From the IMG/VR virus record IMGVR_UViG_3300042260_001010, positions 1 through 44,863 of that record: a DNA stretch of 44,863 bases, one strand, 5' to 3'. A program made the position numbers and the translations under genes. Shown here one piece after another: positions 7,468-15,770 of this stretch. The notes below the pieces were generated by a model. The model saw only the letters and a list, made by a program, of their open reading frames with translations, did no database searches and was not told the origin of the DNA. The stretch comes from a virus. The stretch's first letter is position 1, and each line of letters starts with the position of its first letter.

Positions 7468-9035
7468 TAACCCTGCGCCCCTACCAAACCGCCGCGATCG
7501 ATGCCATCTATCGTTACTACGAAGCACACGCCGGAAATTGCCTGATCACCATTCCGACCGCTGGCGGCAAGTCCATGGTCATGGCCACCTTTGTTGAAGG
7601 CGTGCTCAAAGCCTTTCCAGATCAGCGCATCCTGATCGTGACTCATGTGCGTGAGCTGATTGAACAGAACTTTGCCGAACTCAAAAAGCTTTGGCCGCAA
7701 GCCCCGGCAGGGATTTATTCAGCAGGACTTAAGAAGCGTGAGATCCGTGCGCAGATTTTGTTTGCTGGCATCCAGTCCATTCACAAGCGTGTGTATGACG
7801 TTCAGCAGTGCGATCTGGTGTTGATTGATGAAGCGCATTTGATTCCGCGCTCCTCAAACACGATGTACCGCAAGTTTCTTGATGGCTTGAAGCGCATTAA
7901 CCCCATGCTCAAAGTGATTGGTCTGACAGCCACGCCATACCGCCTTGACTCTGGGTTGTTGCATGAAGGTAGTGAGGCCATCTTCACTGACATCGCCTAC
8001 GAGGTTTCGGTGCGCGAGTTGATTGATGACCACTACCTTTCGCCACTGATCTCCAAACGCATGGCAACGCAAATTGACCTCACTGGTGTGGGCACACGCG
8101 GCGGTGAGTTCATCCCGAAGGATTTGGAAGCGGCCATTGACCAGGACGCGATCACACAAAGCGCAGTCAATGAAATCTTCTCGTACTCAAAAAACCGTAA
8201 AAGCTGGCTGATCTTCTGTGCTGGCGTGGACCATGCGTACCACGTGCGTGATGCGGTGCGCAGCAGAGGAGTGACCTGCGAGACGATTGTGGGCGATACG
8301 CCTAGCGCCCATCGCGAAGCGATCATCAATGACTTCAAGGCCGGACGAATTCAGTGCCTGACCAATGCCAATGTCTTGACGACAGGCTTTAACGCTCCTG
8401 CGGTAGACCTGATTGCCATGCTGCGCCCGACCAAGTCGGCTGGCTTGTATGTGCAGATCGTTGGTCGTGGCTGCCGTCTTGCACCGGGCAAGACCGACTG
8501 CTTGGTGCTCGACTTTGCCGGGAACATTGCGCGCCACGGACCCATTGACGCCATCAAGCCCAAGACACCCAAAGCGGGTGAAGACGGCGATGCGCCCACC
8601 AAAGCCTGCCCTGAGTGCGACAGCATCGTGCACGCGGCGGTACGTCAGTGCCCCGACTGTGGCCACATGTTTCCGGAGCCGCAAATCAAGATTGACGCCA
8701 AAGCCAGCACTTTGGACATCCTCTCTGGCGGTCCACCCGAGTGGGTGCCCGTGACACGGGTCAGCTATGCCCGGCACGACAAGACTGGTAAGCCGCCGTC
8801 ACTTCGAGTTGATTACTGGAGTGGACTGAGTTCCCACAGCGAATGGGTTTGCATTGAGCACCAGGGCTATGCGCGGCAAAAGGCTGCGAGCTGGTGGGCA
8901 AACCGAGCACCGGGGCTGCCACTTCCCCGTGGTGTTGATGAAGCTCTGGCCGTATCGCAGCGGCTCAAGTGCCCATCGCAGATCGCGGTGCGCCCGAGCG
9001 GGCGTTACACAGAAATCGTCGGCGCGCGCTTTTGA
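7464..9035 (+). CDS. DEAD/DEAH-box (superfamily 2) helicase
   Basis: 523 residues. Motifs in order: Q-like LRPYQTAAIDAI (4-15), Walker A PTAGGKS (31-37), DEAH (122-125), TATPYRLD (155-162), TTGFNAPAVDLI (306-317) and motif VI QIVGRGCRL (331-339). This is a RecG/RadD/type III Res-like SF2 translocase. A zinc ribbon with CPEC (382-385) and CPDC (396-399) follows the helicase core, and an additional C-terminal domain of about 110 residues comes after it. The nearest bacterial analogue by layout is RadD. It probably acts at replication or recombination forks with the adjacent nuclease and primase. The ATG overlaps the HNH stop (ATGA). Confidence 0.92.
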   Translation: MITLRPYQTAAIDAIYRYYEAHAGNCLITIPTAGGKSMVMATFVEGVLKAFPDQRILIVTHVRELIEQNFAELKKLWPQAPAGIYSAGLKKREIRAQILFAGIQSIHKRVYDVQQCDLVLIDEAHLIPRSSNTMYRKFLDGLKRINPMLKVIGLTATPYRLDSGLLHEGSEAIFTDIAYEVSVRELIDDHYLSPLISKRMATQIDLTGVGTRGGEFIPKDLEAAIDQDAITQSAVNEIFSYSKNRKSWLIFCAGVDHAYHVRDAVRSRGVTCETIVGDTPSAHREAIINDFKAGRIQCLTNANVLTTGFNAPAVDLIAMLRPTKSAGLYVQIVGRGCRLAPGKTDCLVLDFAGNIARHGPIDAIKPKTPKAGEDGDAPTKACPECDSIVHAAVRQCPDCGHMFPEPQIKIDAKASTLDILSGGPPEWVPVTRVSYARHDKTGKPPSLRVDYWSGLSSHSEWVCIEHQGYARQKAASWWANRAPGLPLPRGVDEALAVSQRLKCPSQIAVRPSGRYTEIVGARF

Positions 9036-9049
9036 TGTCGAGCGCATAA

Positions 9050-9373
9050 ATGATGTGCGCCATTTGCAGGCGCGATGCCCGAGGGTATGGGTTCGCGCCA
9101 TGTTTGATCCGTATTGATGCGCCGAGCGTGAAGTTGTGCTCTAGGCGCTGTCAAAACATTGCAGCAAGGCTAAAGGGAATGATTGATCCAAACCAACACG
9201 AAACCAACGCGCTGGCAGCGGCCTGCCAGACAGGGGGCGAGTACGTCGAGTCGCTCGCCAAAACAGATCTGACCAGTTTCACCGCAGTGGAGTGGTCAAC
9301 CTTGATTGATGTGGTCGTGACCGCGTTTCAAGACTCACTTCGTACTGCCTATGCAGATGACCCACCATTTTGA
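9050..9373 (+). CDS. DUF6511-like zinc-finger phage protein
   Basis: 107 residues. The N-terminus MMCAICRRDARGYGFAPCLI ... LCSRRCQ has two Cys pairs (CAIC and CSRRC) forming a probable zinc finger. The C-terminus is helical (SLAKTDLTSFTAVEWSTLID). The architecture is like the DUF6511 family found beside phage primases. ATG codons occur at 9050 and 9053. The TGA (9371-9373) is 8 bases before the primase start, so the genes are likely co-translated. Function is unknown. Confidence 0.78.
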   Translation: MMCAICRRDARGYGFAPCLIRIDAPSVKLCSRRCQNIAARLKGMIDPNQHETNALAAACQTGGEYVESLAKTDLTSFTAVEWSTLIDVVVTAFQDSLRTAYADDPPF

Positions 9374-9381
9374 AGGAACGC

Positions 9382-11691
9382 ATGAATCCAAACAATTACA
9401 TGGCCCATCTTGGGGCCACGCTCGTAGATCGCGGCTATGCCATTTTGCCGATCCAGCCTAGCACTAAGAAGCCGGGCATGTTTCGCCTGGGTGCCTGGCA
9501 GGACTATCCCAAGTGGAGCCGCCACTGTGAGCGCGACACGACTGAGAACGAAGTCGACATCTGGGGCGACTGGCCCGAGGCAGGCATTGGCATCGCCGCA
9601 GGCAAGGTGATTGGCATCGACATTGATGTGCTGCAGTCCAAAGACATCGCGGTTCAGATTGAGGGCTTGGCCAAGCGGCTTCTGGGCGACACACCTGCAG
9701 TTCGTATCGGCAACGCCCCCAAGCGATTGCTGGTGTACCGTGCGGCCCAGCCCTTCAGTGGCTTTAAGTTCCCGCCCATTGAGGTCTTGGGTGTGGGGCA
9801 GCAGTTCATCGCCTATGGCATTCACCCGGATACCGGCAAGCCCTACGAGTGGCCCGTGCAAACCTTGGCCGATCTGAAAATTGAGGAACTGCCCGTCATC
9901 ACCGAGGCGCAGGCACGCGAGTTTGCGCGCCAGGCCTACGAGATGGTCCCCGAATCCATGCGTCCCAAAAGTCTGGGCGTGGGTTTGAAGTCCCCCGTGG
10001 CGTTTGCCAATCTGCCCGAGCAGCGCGGCACGTTTGAAGCAGTGCAAGACGCGCTGCAGTACATCGCCAACCAGGATCTGGACTACGACAGTTGGGTGCG
10101 CATCGGCATGGCCATCAAAGGGGCACTTGCCGAAAAGGGCTGGCCACTCTTTGAGTCCTGGTCTGCGGCGTCCACCAAAAACGACGCCAAGACTACCGCC
10201 AAAAGCTGGGCCAGTTTTGCTCCCCAGCGCATTGGGGCGGGCACCATCTACAAGCTGGCGCTGGACAACGGCTGGATTCCGGATTCTGACCTGCAACTCA
10301 ACGGTGAGATTGTGATGAACGGACACCACCCGGCCAAGGGGTTGTTGCAAACGCTGCAAACATCAAACCCAATCACGATTGATGGATCAGGTGCACCTCC
10401 CGTGCTGCCACCACCCAAACCACTGCCGACGGGCTGGGACCAGGTGGGCGGCGTGATTGCCGACATGATGACGCTCATGGCGGCGACGGCCAAGCGTCCC
10501 CAGCCCGTGCTGGCGCTCGGAGCAAGCCTGTGTGCCATCGGCGCGCTGATGGGGCGCAAGTACCGCACCGAGAGCAATACGCGCTCAAACCTGTATGTCG
10601 TAGGCATCGCCGAGAGCGGCGCAGGCAAGAACCACAGCCGCGTGGTGATCAATGAGTTGTTTCGCAAAGCCGGGCTGCTGCAATACCTGGGCGGCAACAA
10701 GATCGCATCGGGTTCCGGTCTTTTGACGGCCATCCAGCGTCAGCCCGCCATTCTTTTTCAGCTAGATGAGTTCGGCATGTTTTTGTCTGCAGCCGCTGAC
10801 CGCAAACGCTCGCCTCGCTATGTGTGTGAAATCCTGGACCTGATGACCGAGCTGTACACCACCTCGGGTACGACTTACTTTGGTATTGAGTACGCAAGCA
10901 ACCAGCTCAACAACGCGCACCGGGCCATTCACCAGCCCTGCGCCTGCATCTACGGCACCACCACGCCGATTCACTTTTGGCAGGCGCTCCAAGCATCCAA
11001 TGTGGCCGACGGCTCTTTGGCGCGCTTTCTGATCCTGGAGAGCGAGGACGATTTCCCCGACAGCAACGAACTCTTTGGAACGATCGATCCACCGCAAGAC
11101 CTGATCGACCGACTGCTCCTGATCCACCAGGGCGGCGGGCAGTTGAGCGGGAACCTCACGGATGTGGGTGCGATTGATGAAGTGCTGGTTGATCCGCGTG
11201 TGGTGCCGATGACCGCGCAGGCACGAGACGCTTTTCGCGTGCTGGACCACGAGTTACTGGGGCGGCTTCGCTTGTCGAGAGGCACCGGTTTTTCATCGAT
11301 CCTGGCGCGCATTGAGGAGAACGCCACCAAACTGGCCCTGATTCGCGCCGTGTCGCGGGACGCGGTGACGCCGCAGATCGAGGACCACGATGCGCATTGG
11401 GGGATTGCGCTCTCGCGCCACTGCGCCGAACTGACAATCCGAGAAGCCACGGCGCGCGTCTCAGAAAACCAGGTCGAGTCCAACCATAAACGCGCCCTGC
11501 AAATCTTGCGTGATGGCGATGCCGCTGGAATGTCCAAGAGCGAGTTCACTCGGCGTACCCAGTTCATGGATCACCGCCAGCGGGACGGCGTGCTGCGCAC
11601 CTTGACGGATGCCCACCTGGTTGAGGTGTTCGCCAAGCCAACGGGCGGCAGGCCCAGCCAATGGGTCAAACTGGCTGACGCAGATGAGTAG
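9382..11691 (+). CDS. Primase-polymerase / DUF3987-type replicative helicase-primase
   Basis: 769 residues. An N-terminal Prim-Pol domain carries the acidic motif GIDID (Asp80, Asp82), then VRIGNAPKRLLVYR (107-120) and GVGQQFIAYGIHPDTGKPYE. A PriCT-2-like linker follows (ALQYIANQDLDYDSWVRIGM, about residues 220-240). The C-terminal half is an ATPase with Walker A IAESGAGKNHS. It resembles DUF3987 phage/plasmid replication proteins and is probably the key initiation and priming protein. I chose the ATG at 9382 because GAAGGA lies 5 bases upstream. A TTG at 9370 overlaps the previous stop and is less likely. The gap that follows contains a repeat array likely to be its substrate. Confidence 0.88.
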   Translation: MNPNNYMAHLGATLVDRGYAILPIQPSTKKPGMFRLGAWQDYPKWSRHCERDTTENEVDIWGDWPEAGIGIAAGKVIGIDIDVLQSKDIAVQIEGLAKRLLGDTPAVRIGNAPKRLLVYRAAQPFSGFKFPPIEVLGVGQQFIAYGIHPDTGKPYEWPVQTLADLKIEELPVITEAQAREFARQAYEMVPESMRPKSLGVGLKSPVAFANLPEQRGTFEAVQDALQYIANQDLDYDSWVRIGMAIKGALAEKGWPLFESWSAASTKNDAKTTAKSWASFAPQRIGAGTIYKLALDNGWIPDSDLQLNGEIVMNGHHPAKGLLQTLQTSNPITIDGSGAPPVLPPPKPLPTGWDQVGGVIADMMTLMAATAKRPQPVLALGASLCAIGALMGRKYRTESNTRSNLYVVGIAESGAGKNHSRVVINELFRKAGLLQYLGGNKIASGSGLLTAIQRQPAILFQLDEFGMFLSAAADRKRSPRYVCEILDLMTELYTTSGTTYFGIEYASNQLNNAHRAIHQPCACIYGTTTPIHFWQALQASNVADGSLARFLILESEDDFPDSNELFGTIDPPQDLIDRLLLIHQGGGQLSGNLTDVGAIDEVLVDPRVVPMTAQARDAFRVLDHELLGRLRLSRGTGFSSILARIEENATKLALIRAVSRDAVTPQIEDHDAHWGIALSRHCAELTIREATARVSENQVESNHKRALQILRDGDAAGMSKSEFTRRTQFMDHRQRDGVLRTLTDAHLVEVFAKPTGGRPSQWVKLADADE

Positions 11692-11703
11692 ACGGTTCAA
11701 TCA

Positions 11704-11976
11704 GACTCCACGTTTGAAAGATGAAGTATTGAAAGAAGCCCTCGCGGTGACTTCTTTCAATTACGACCTTCTTTCAATGGGGGTGCCTCTATATACAAAT
11801 AAATATTCGGGGGCCCTATACACACAAAAAATCCCTCGCGCGCGCGAAAACGTGCGCTCTGGTGGGGTCAGAGAGGGTAGACAGAGAAATATGTATATAT
11901 ATTGAAAGAAGAAGTATTGAAATAAGTACCTCCCAGACCCGGACTCCACCTTTGAAAGATGAAGTATTGAAGAAAG
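11704..11976 (+). repeat. Iteron-like array of an 11-mer (ATTGAAAGAAG); candidate replication origin
   Basis: The 455 bases between the primase and the RuvC-like gene hold no gene. They contain eight copies of an 11-mer close to ATTGAAAGAAG in four pairs. Direct pairs start at 11713/11728, 11901/11916 and 11951/11966, each with 15-bp spacing. One inverted pair starts at 11751 and 11768. The first and fourth pairs sit in a 29-bp direct repeat (11704-11732 and 11942-11970, one mismatch). Copy 11728-11738 and its inverse 11751-11761 form a perfect 11-bp stem. AT-rich tracts (11790-11805, 11889-11900) and a CGCGCGCG run (about 11837-11846) lie between them. Iterons beside a primase-helicase gene suggest an origin; a regulatory role is also possible. 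Confidence 0.72.
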
Positions 11977-12022
11977 TCCCCGTCACCTGTTGATGACTTT
12001 TTGCCAGCCCTGATAACCGCAT

Positions 12023-12039
12023 CCGATTGGACAAATCGG
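12023..12039. repeat. Small inverted repeat upstream of ruvC-like gene
   Basis: Perfect CCGATT (12023-12028) / AATCGG (12034-12039) with a 5-base loop, in the gene-free gap between the iteron-like array and the resolvase gene. There is no T-tract, so it is not an obvious terminator. It could be a protein-binding site. Confidence 0.4.
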
Positions 12040-12145
12040 CAATGACAGACATGAGGGAGCCGCACCCGCCCTGACACGGCCTTGGTGCCAGCGCTCCTCC
12101 AGGTCGCACAAGAACCCTTGTACGAACCCTTGGAGGAAATCCCTG

Positions 12146-12688
12146 ATGAATAACAAACCAACCCCACGCCTCGTCATCCTGGCTCTTGACCTGGGTACGA
12201 CCACCGGCTGGGCACTGCGCTCGGCAAACGGTCCTGTGGCGCATGGCTTCGTGAGCTTCAAGTCCCAGCGCTTTGAGGGCGGCGGCATGCGCTACCTGCG
12301 CTTTGGCCGGTGGCTCGCTGACATGCTGACCTTGAATGCGCCAAAGACTTGCGCACAGCCCAATTTAACGGGCATTGGAGCCGTTTACTTTGAAGAGGTG
12401 CGCCGTCACCTCGGCGTGGACGCCGCACACGTCTACGGCGGCCTGCTGGCCACGCTGACCGCCTGGTGCGAGCACCACCAGATCCCGTATCAGGGCGTGC
12501 CCGTGGGCACCATCAAACGCCATGCCACCGGCAAGGGCAACGCGGGCAAGGCAGAGGTGATTGCGGCCATGAAGGCGTTGGGCCACCCGGTCACCGACGA
12601 CAACGAAGCGGATGCGCTGGCACTCTTGCACTGGGCGCTGGCGCAGGGTGCGGATCCCGCCTGGGGCAAGGAGGTGCGCCATGGCTAA
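12146..12688 (+). CDS. RuvC-like Holliday junction resolvase
   Basis: 180 residues with an RNase H-like fold. The first strand LVILALDLGTTTGWAL carries the first catalytic Asp (about residue 14). VYFEEVRRHLG supplies the Glu (about residue 73). The C-terminal helix DDNEADALALLHWAL supplies the last acidic residues (about 152-157). This is the RuvC-type set used by phage crossover-junction endonucleases to resolve recombination intermediates before packaging. GGAGG lies 8 bases before the ATG. The last 8 bases overlap the next gene. Confidence 0.85.
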   Translation: MNNKPTPRLVILALDLGTTTGWALRSANGPVAHGFVSFKSQRFEGGGMRYLRFGRWLADMLTLNAPKTCAQPNLTGIGAVYFEEVRRHLGVDAAHVYGGLLATLTAWCEHHQIPYQGVPVGTIKRHATGKGNAGKAEVIAAMKALGHPVTDDNEADALALLHWALAQGADPAWGKEVRHG

Positions 12689-13202
12689 AAAGCAAGTTGC
12701 ACAGCCACTGACCCACGGCGCTCTGGTGAGCCTGCCCGGTGGTCGGGTTGGTGAGTGGGTGAGCGAGGCAGAGGAAGGCACCAGCTACCGCACCGAGCAT
12801 TTCCGGACCGTGGACTCGCTCGGACTTTTGATGCGCAATGGCGCGATCACAGCGCAAATGCACGACGCGGGGCAAGACTTCTCCCGTACCTTCGTGTTTG
12901 CGCAGCTAAGTTCTGCGGGCTCACCGCCGCTTGATCGCATCCCCGGCGGTCATTGGCAGGACACGATGACCGAGCGTTGTGCCTGGGCCAGAAAGCGCCT
13001 GGGCGAGGCGCTTGATGCGGTGGGCGGCATCGGCAGCCCCGGCGGCTGCGCAGTCTGGCATGTGGCAGGTTTGGGTCAGAGCGTGAGGGAGTGGTCTGCC
13101 CAGGAGGGGTGGAACGGACGCACACTCAACCAGTACGAGGCCAAGGGCATTTTGGTTGGCGCTTTGGGGGTGTTGGCGGTGCACTACGGGTACTCGCGGT
13201 AG
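12681..13202 (+). CDS. DUF6456-like phage protein
   Basis: 173 residues from the ATG at 12681. The C-terminal half has the pattern HDAGQDFSRTFVFAQL ... ERCAWARKRLGEALDAVGGI, then GCAVWHVAGLGQSVREWSAQ and GILVGALGVLAVHYG. I associate this with DUF6456, which in alphaproteobacteria is the C-terminal domain of an HTH regulator and here stands alone. The N-terminal part (GRVGEWVSEAEEGTSYRTEH) is less conserved in character. It is last in the replication operon and translationally coupled to the resolvase. A role in late-gene control is possible but only inference. Confidence 0.68.
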   Translation: MAKKQVAQPLTHGALVSLPGGRVGEWVSEAEEGTSYRTEHFRTVDSLGLLMRNGAITAQMHDAGQDFSRTFVFAQLSSAGSPPLDRIPGGHWQDTMTERCAWARKRLGEALDAVGGIGSPGGCAVWHVAGLGQSVREWSAQEGWNGRTLNQYEAKGILVGALGVLAVHYGYSR

Positions 13203-13217
13203 TTGCTTGCGCTGTTA

Positions 13218-13246
13218 TTGCCTTGTGTCAACATAATATTTACACT
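13218..13246 (+). promoter_or_regulatory. Candidate promoter for HigA-like gene
   Basis: TTGCCT (13218-13223) and TACACT (13241-13246) with a 17-bp spacer in an AT-rich patch. Each box matches consensus at four of six positions. It lies 37 bases before the antitoxin-like start. Confidence 0.45.
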
Positions 13247-13282
13247 ATTTCCAACAAATTATTGATTGCCTGGAGGTGTAGA

Positions 13283-13588
13283 TTGAATGGTCGTATTCCA
13301 ACTCACCCCGGTGCTGTTTTACGGGAAGATGTACTCCCCAACCTAAAGGGCATAACCAAAGGCGAATTCGCCAAAATGTTGGGTGTCTCAAGACAGACGC
13401 TTTATTTACTGCTGGCTGAGCGAACCGGGGTATCGGCAGAGGCGGCGTTGCGCCTGGGAACGCTGCTTGGCAACGGCGCGCAACACTGGCTGGACATGCA
13501 GTCTCAATTTGACCTGTGGCAAGCAAAGACCAAACTGGGCGATGAACTGAACAAGATGAAGCCGCTGAACTATGTGGCAAAGGGTTGA
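13283..13588 (+). CDS. HigA-family antitoxin / XRE regulator without a visible HigB
   Basis: 101 residues starting at TTG (13283); GGAGG is 6 bases upstream. The start NGRIPTHPGAVLREDVLP, then GEFAKMLGVSRQTLYLLLAE (HTH) and AALRLGTLLGNGAQHWLDMQ, is the standard HigA/VapA profile. HigB-type toxins normally lie just upstream, but here that space ends in the DUF6456-like gene, so this antitoxin is an orphan. It might protect the host against a chromosomal HigB or act as a plain regulator. A second small regulator fragment follows 30 bases later. Confidence 0.82.
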   Translation: MNGRIPTHPGAVLREDVLPNLKGITKGEFAKMLGVSRQTLYLLLAERTGVSAEAALRLGTLLGNGAQHWLDMQSQFDLWQAKTKLGDELNKMKPLNYVAKG

Positions 13589-13618
13589 GCCCGTAGCCAT
13601 GAATTTGAAAGGTGTTTG

Positions 13619-13789
13619 ATGAAGAACTTCGTGAAAATTGGCATTGCCCCGCAAGAGAAAATTCGTGAGCGGGTTTTAGCGATCGCCAAAGGTGAAATTA
13701 AGCCCAAACCATCTGACCCAAAGATCTGGTTTACCTCTGAGAAATCCGTGTTGAAGGCCTTATTCAAAAATCGTACGAAAACCCCTTGA
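13619..13789 (+). CDS. Short (truncated) antitoxin-type regulator, 56 aa
   Basis: 56 residues: MKNFVKIGIAPQEKIRERVL, then AIAKGEIKPKPSDPKIWFTS and a short basic end. The KIGI...RxLAIAKGExKP..PKIWF pattern matches the N-terminal module of roughly 100-residue antitoxin/regulator proteins that end in a winged helix. Here the frame stops before any HTH, so it is probably a truncated copy, though it has a good AAGGTG ribosome-binding site. No toxin partner is adjacent. A strong terminator follows. Confidence 0.6.
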   Translation: MKNFVKIGIAPQEKIRERVLAIAKGEIKPKPSDPKIWFTSEKSVLKALFKNRTKTP

Positions 13790-13835
13790 CGGTGTATATA
13801 TCCAAGCGGTAGCATTCTGCTAATCACTCAAATTG

Positions 13836-13867
13836 CGCCCACACGGTTCCCGCCTTGTGGGCGTTTT
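13836..13867 (+). terminator. Intrinsic terminator closing the rightward early operon
   Basis: Perfect 8-bp stem CGCCCACA (13836-13843) / TGTGGGCG (13856-13863), a 12-base loop and then TTTTGTTT. It separates the rightward early genes from the leftward yoeB/yefM pair. Confidence 0.82.
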
Positions 13868-13886
13868 GTTTGGCGCTTGGCCTGTC

Positions 13887-14156
13887 TCAGTAGTGGTAGC
13901 GGCCTTGCAAGAACTCAACCCGGTCGGACTTGATCAGGTAAACACAGCGATGCTCCTGCGTGATGCGCCGGGACCAAACATCAGGACCCAAATATTTCAG
14001 CGGTTCGGGCTTGCCGATTCCATCGAAGGGGTCGCGCAAAATGGCTTGAACCAACTCCAGCAGCCTCTTTGCTGTGCGGCGGTCCGTCTCAACCCAGTGC
14101 TGCAGGTCCTCTAAAAACTCCGGGTGGCAGACAGCGACTCGATCGCCTTTAGGCAT
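13887..14156 (-). CDS. yoeB: YoeB-type mRNA interferase toxin
   Basis: 89 residues from ATG 14156, with GGTGGG upstream; a GTG at 14162 is in frame. Txe/YoeB hallmarks are present: FLEDLQHWVETDRRTAKRLL, DPFDGIGKPEPLKYL with the catalytic Glu, WSRRITQEHRCVYLI with conserved Arg/His, and the terminal YHY with the catalytic His near the C-terminus. YoeB cuts mRNA at the ribosomal A site. The gene overlaps the end of the YefM-type antitoxin gene by 8 bases and is transcribed against the phage direction. Confidence 0.93.
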   Translation of the reverse strand: MPKGDRVAVCHPEFLEDLQHWVETDRRTAKRLLELVQAILRDPFDGIGKPEPLKYLGPDVWSRRITQEHRCVYLIKSDRVEFLQGRYHY

Positions 14157-14430
14157 CGACACCCACCAGTTTGCTCAGGTGAGTCATGGTTGTGGGTGCA
14201 ATGTTTTTTGAGCGTGCACGCGAGAGCGCTGAAAGCAGCCGCTCAGCGTTCTTCTCAGAGCGCAGCAGGTGCGCAGTCTCCACCAGGCTCTCGAGTTCAT
14301 CGGCAGCAATCATGGCCACATCGCCCCCTGTGCGACGGCGCACCACGATGACCTCCCGGTCGTCGACGGCGCGATCCATGAGCGACTTCAACTGCTCCCT
14401 GGCCTGGCTGTAAGTGGTTTCAATGGTCAT
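14149..14430 (-). CDS. yefM: YefM/Phd-type antitoxin
   Basis: 93 residues. The N-terminal Phd/YefM fold (TTYSQAREQLKSLMDRAVDD, then REVIVVRRRTGGDVAMIAAD) binds DNA. The C-terminal part (residues about 60-93) should wrap the toxin. It forms a standard module with the overlapping yoeB gene. A TTGTACAA palindrome 30 bases upstream matches the TGTACA core expected of a YefM operator, so the pair is probably autoregulated. Confidence 0.92.
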   Translation of the reverse strand: MTIETTYSQAREQLKSLMDRAVDDREVIVVRRRTGGDVAMIAADELESLVETAHLLRSEKNAERLLSALSRARSKNIAPTTMTHLSKLVGVDA

Positions 14431-14459
14431 GGTGGGCTTTCTCTAATTGGACAGGAACA

Positions 14460-14467
14460 TTGTACAA
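14460..14467. promoter_or_regulatory. TGTACA-type operator between yefM and the methyltransferase gene
   Basis: The palindrome TTGTACAA contains the TGTACA core recognised by YefM proteins. It lies in the 38-bp divergent gap and nearly touches the methyltransferase start, so repression could affect both genes. Confidence 0.5.
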
Positions 14468-14468
14468 C

Positions 14469-15761
14469 ATGATGACTCAAAATTGGTTAATCAGTAAAGT
14501 CGAGCAGTGGCCAACGGCCAAGCTGTTGCCCTATGCCCGCAATGCGCGCACCCACTCTGAGGCCCAGGTCGGACAGATTGCCGCCTCCATCAAGGAGTTC
14601 GGCTTTACCAACCCCATTTTGGCGGGCGCTGATGGCGTGATCGTCGCAGGGCATGGACGCTTGGCTGCAGCCCAGCACCTGGGTCTGGAATCGGTTCCCG
14701 TGATCGTGTTGGACCACCTGAGTGCAACGCAAAGGCGCGCTCTGGTGCTGGCCGACAACCGCATCGCTGCCAATGCTGGCTGGGACGAGGAGTTGCTGAA
14801 ACTTGAAATCACCGAACTCGATGAGGCCGACTTCAATCTGGATCTGATGGGCTTTGGTGACGAAGAACTCGAGCGTTTGCTCAATGGCGAGGGCGACACC
14901 ACGGGCCTGACAGATGACGATGCAGTACCCGATATGCCAGCTGACCCTGTCTCCAAAACAGGTGATGTGTGGGTCTTGGGTCAGCACCGTTTGCTGTGTG
15001 GTGACTCCACAGTGCTCTCCGATGTGGAGCGCCTTATGAACGGTCAGCTCGCAGACATGGCGTTTACTGATCCACCCTACAACGTGGACTACGGCAACAA
15101 CGCCAAAGACAAGATGCGCGGCAAGGACCGCCGCATCATGAACGATGCGCTTGGTGACGGGTTCTACAAGTTCCTCTACGACGCCTGCGTCAACTTGTTG
15201 GTGGTGACCAAAGGTGCTTGCTACGTGTGCATGAGTTCCTCTGAGTTGCACACCCTGCAAAAGGCCTGGCTGGATGCCGGTGGCAAGTGGTCCACGTTTG
15301 TGATCTGGGCCAAGAACACTTTTACGCTTGGTCGCGCCGACTACCAGCGCCAGTACGAGCCCATCCTGTACGGATGGAAGGAAGGCGCAAAACACTTCTG
15401 GTGTGGCGATCGTGACCAGTCGGATATCTGGAACTACAAAAAGCCCCATGTCAACGACCTGCACCCGACGATGAAGCCGGTGGAGTTGGTCGAGCGTGCC
15501 ATTAAGAACTCATCCAAGACGCGCGACATCGTGATCGACTTGTTTGGCGGCTCTGGCACAACGCTCATTGCTTGCGAGAAAACCAATCGCCAGGCGCGCC
15601 TCTTGGAGATGGACCCCAAGTACGTGGACGTGATCGTCAAGCGTTGGCAAGACTTCACGGGTCAGCAAGCGGTGCGTGAGGACGATCAAATCAAGTTTGA
15701 CGACATGCACCCGGCATTGTCCGAGGTCAAAAATGCTGAAGTGGCCAGTGCGCCACTTTGA
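14469..15761 (+). CDS. ParB-like nuclease domain fused to adenine DNA methyltransferase
   Basis: 430 residues. Residues about 15-100 are a ParB/Srx-like domain (LLPYARNARTHSEAQVGQIA ... GVIVAGHGRLAAAQHLGL). Residues about 165-405 form an N4/N6 methyltransferase with DPPY (201-204) before FGGSGT (359-364), so it is beta class. It methylates adenine (or N4-cytosine) in DNA. No restriction enzyme is adjacent, so it is an orphan, possibly protecting phage DNA from host restriction or marking it for packaging. ATG codons occur at 14469 and 14472. AGGAA lies at 14453-14457; a TTG at 14460 is too close to it. Confidence 0.92.
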   Translation: MMTQNWLISKVEQWPTAKLLPYARNARTHSEAQVGQIAASIKEFGFTNPILAGADGVIVAGHGRLAAAQHLGLESVPVIVLDHLSATQRRALVLADNRIAANAGWDEELLKLEITELDEADFNLDLMGFGDEELERLLNGEGDTTGLTDDDAVPDMPADPVSKTGDVWVLGQHRLLCGDSTVLSDVERLMNGQLADMAFTDPPYNVDYGNNAKDKMRGKDRRIMNDALGDGFYKFLYDACVNLLVVTKGACYVCMSSSELHTLQKAWLDAGGKWSTFVIWAKNTFTLGRADYQRQYEPILYGWKEGAKHFWCGDRDQSDIWNYKKPHVNDLHPTMKPVELVERAIKNSSKTRDIVIDLFGGSGTTLIACEKTNRQARLLEMDPKYVDVIVKRWQDFTGQQAVREDDQIKFDDMHPALSEVKNAEVASAPL

Positions 15762-15770
15762 TTGGCGGGA

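Noticed and set aside
9349-10359. 336-codon minus-strand frame opposite the primase
   Set aside because: Shadow of the plus-strand primase gene; no ribosome-binding site and low-complexity residue content.
11609-11905. 98-codon plus-strand frame crossing the iteron gap
   Set aside because: It begins inside the primase gene and merely translates the repeats.
14487-15464. 325-codon minus-strand frame opposite the methyltransferase
   Set aside because: The plus strand carries clear catalytic motifs; the minus frame has none.
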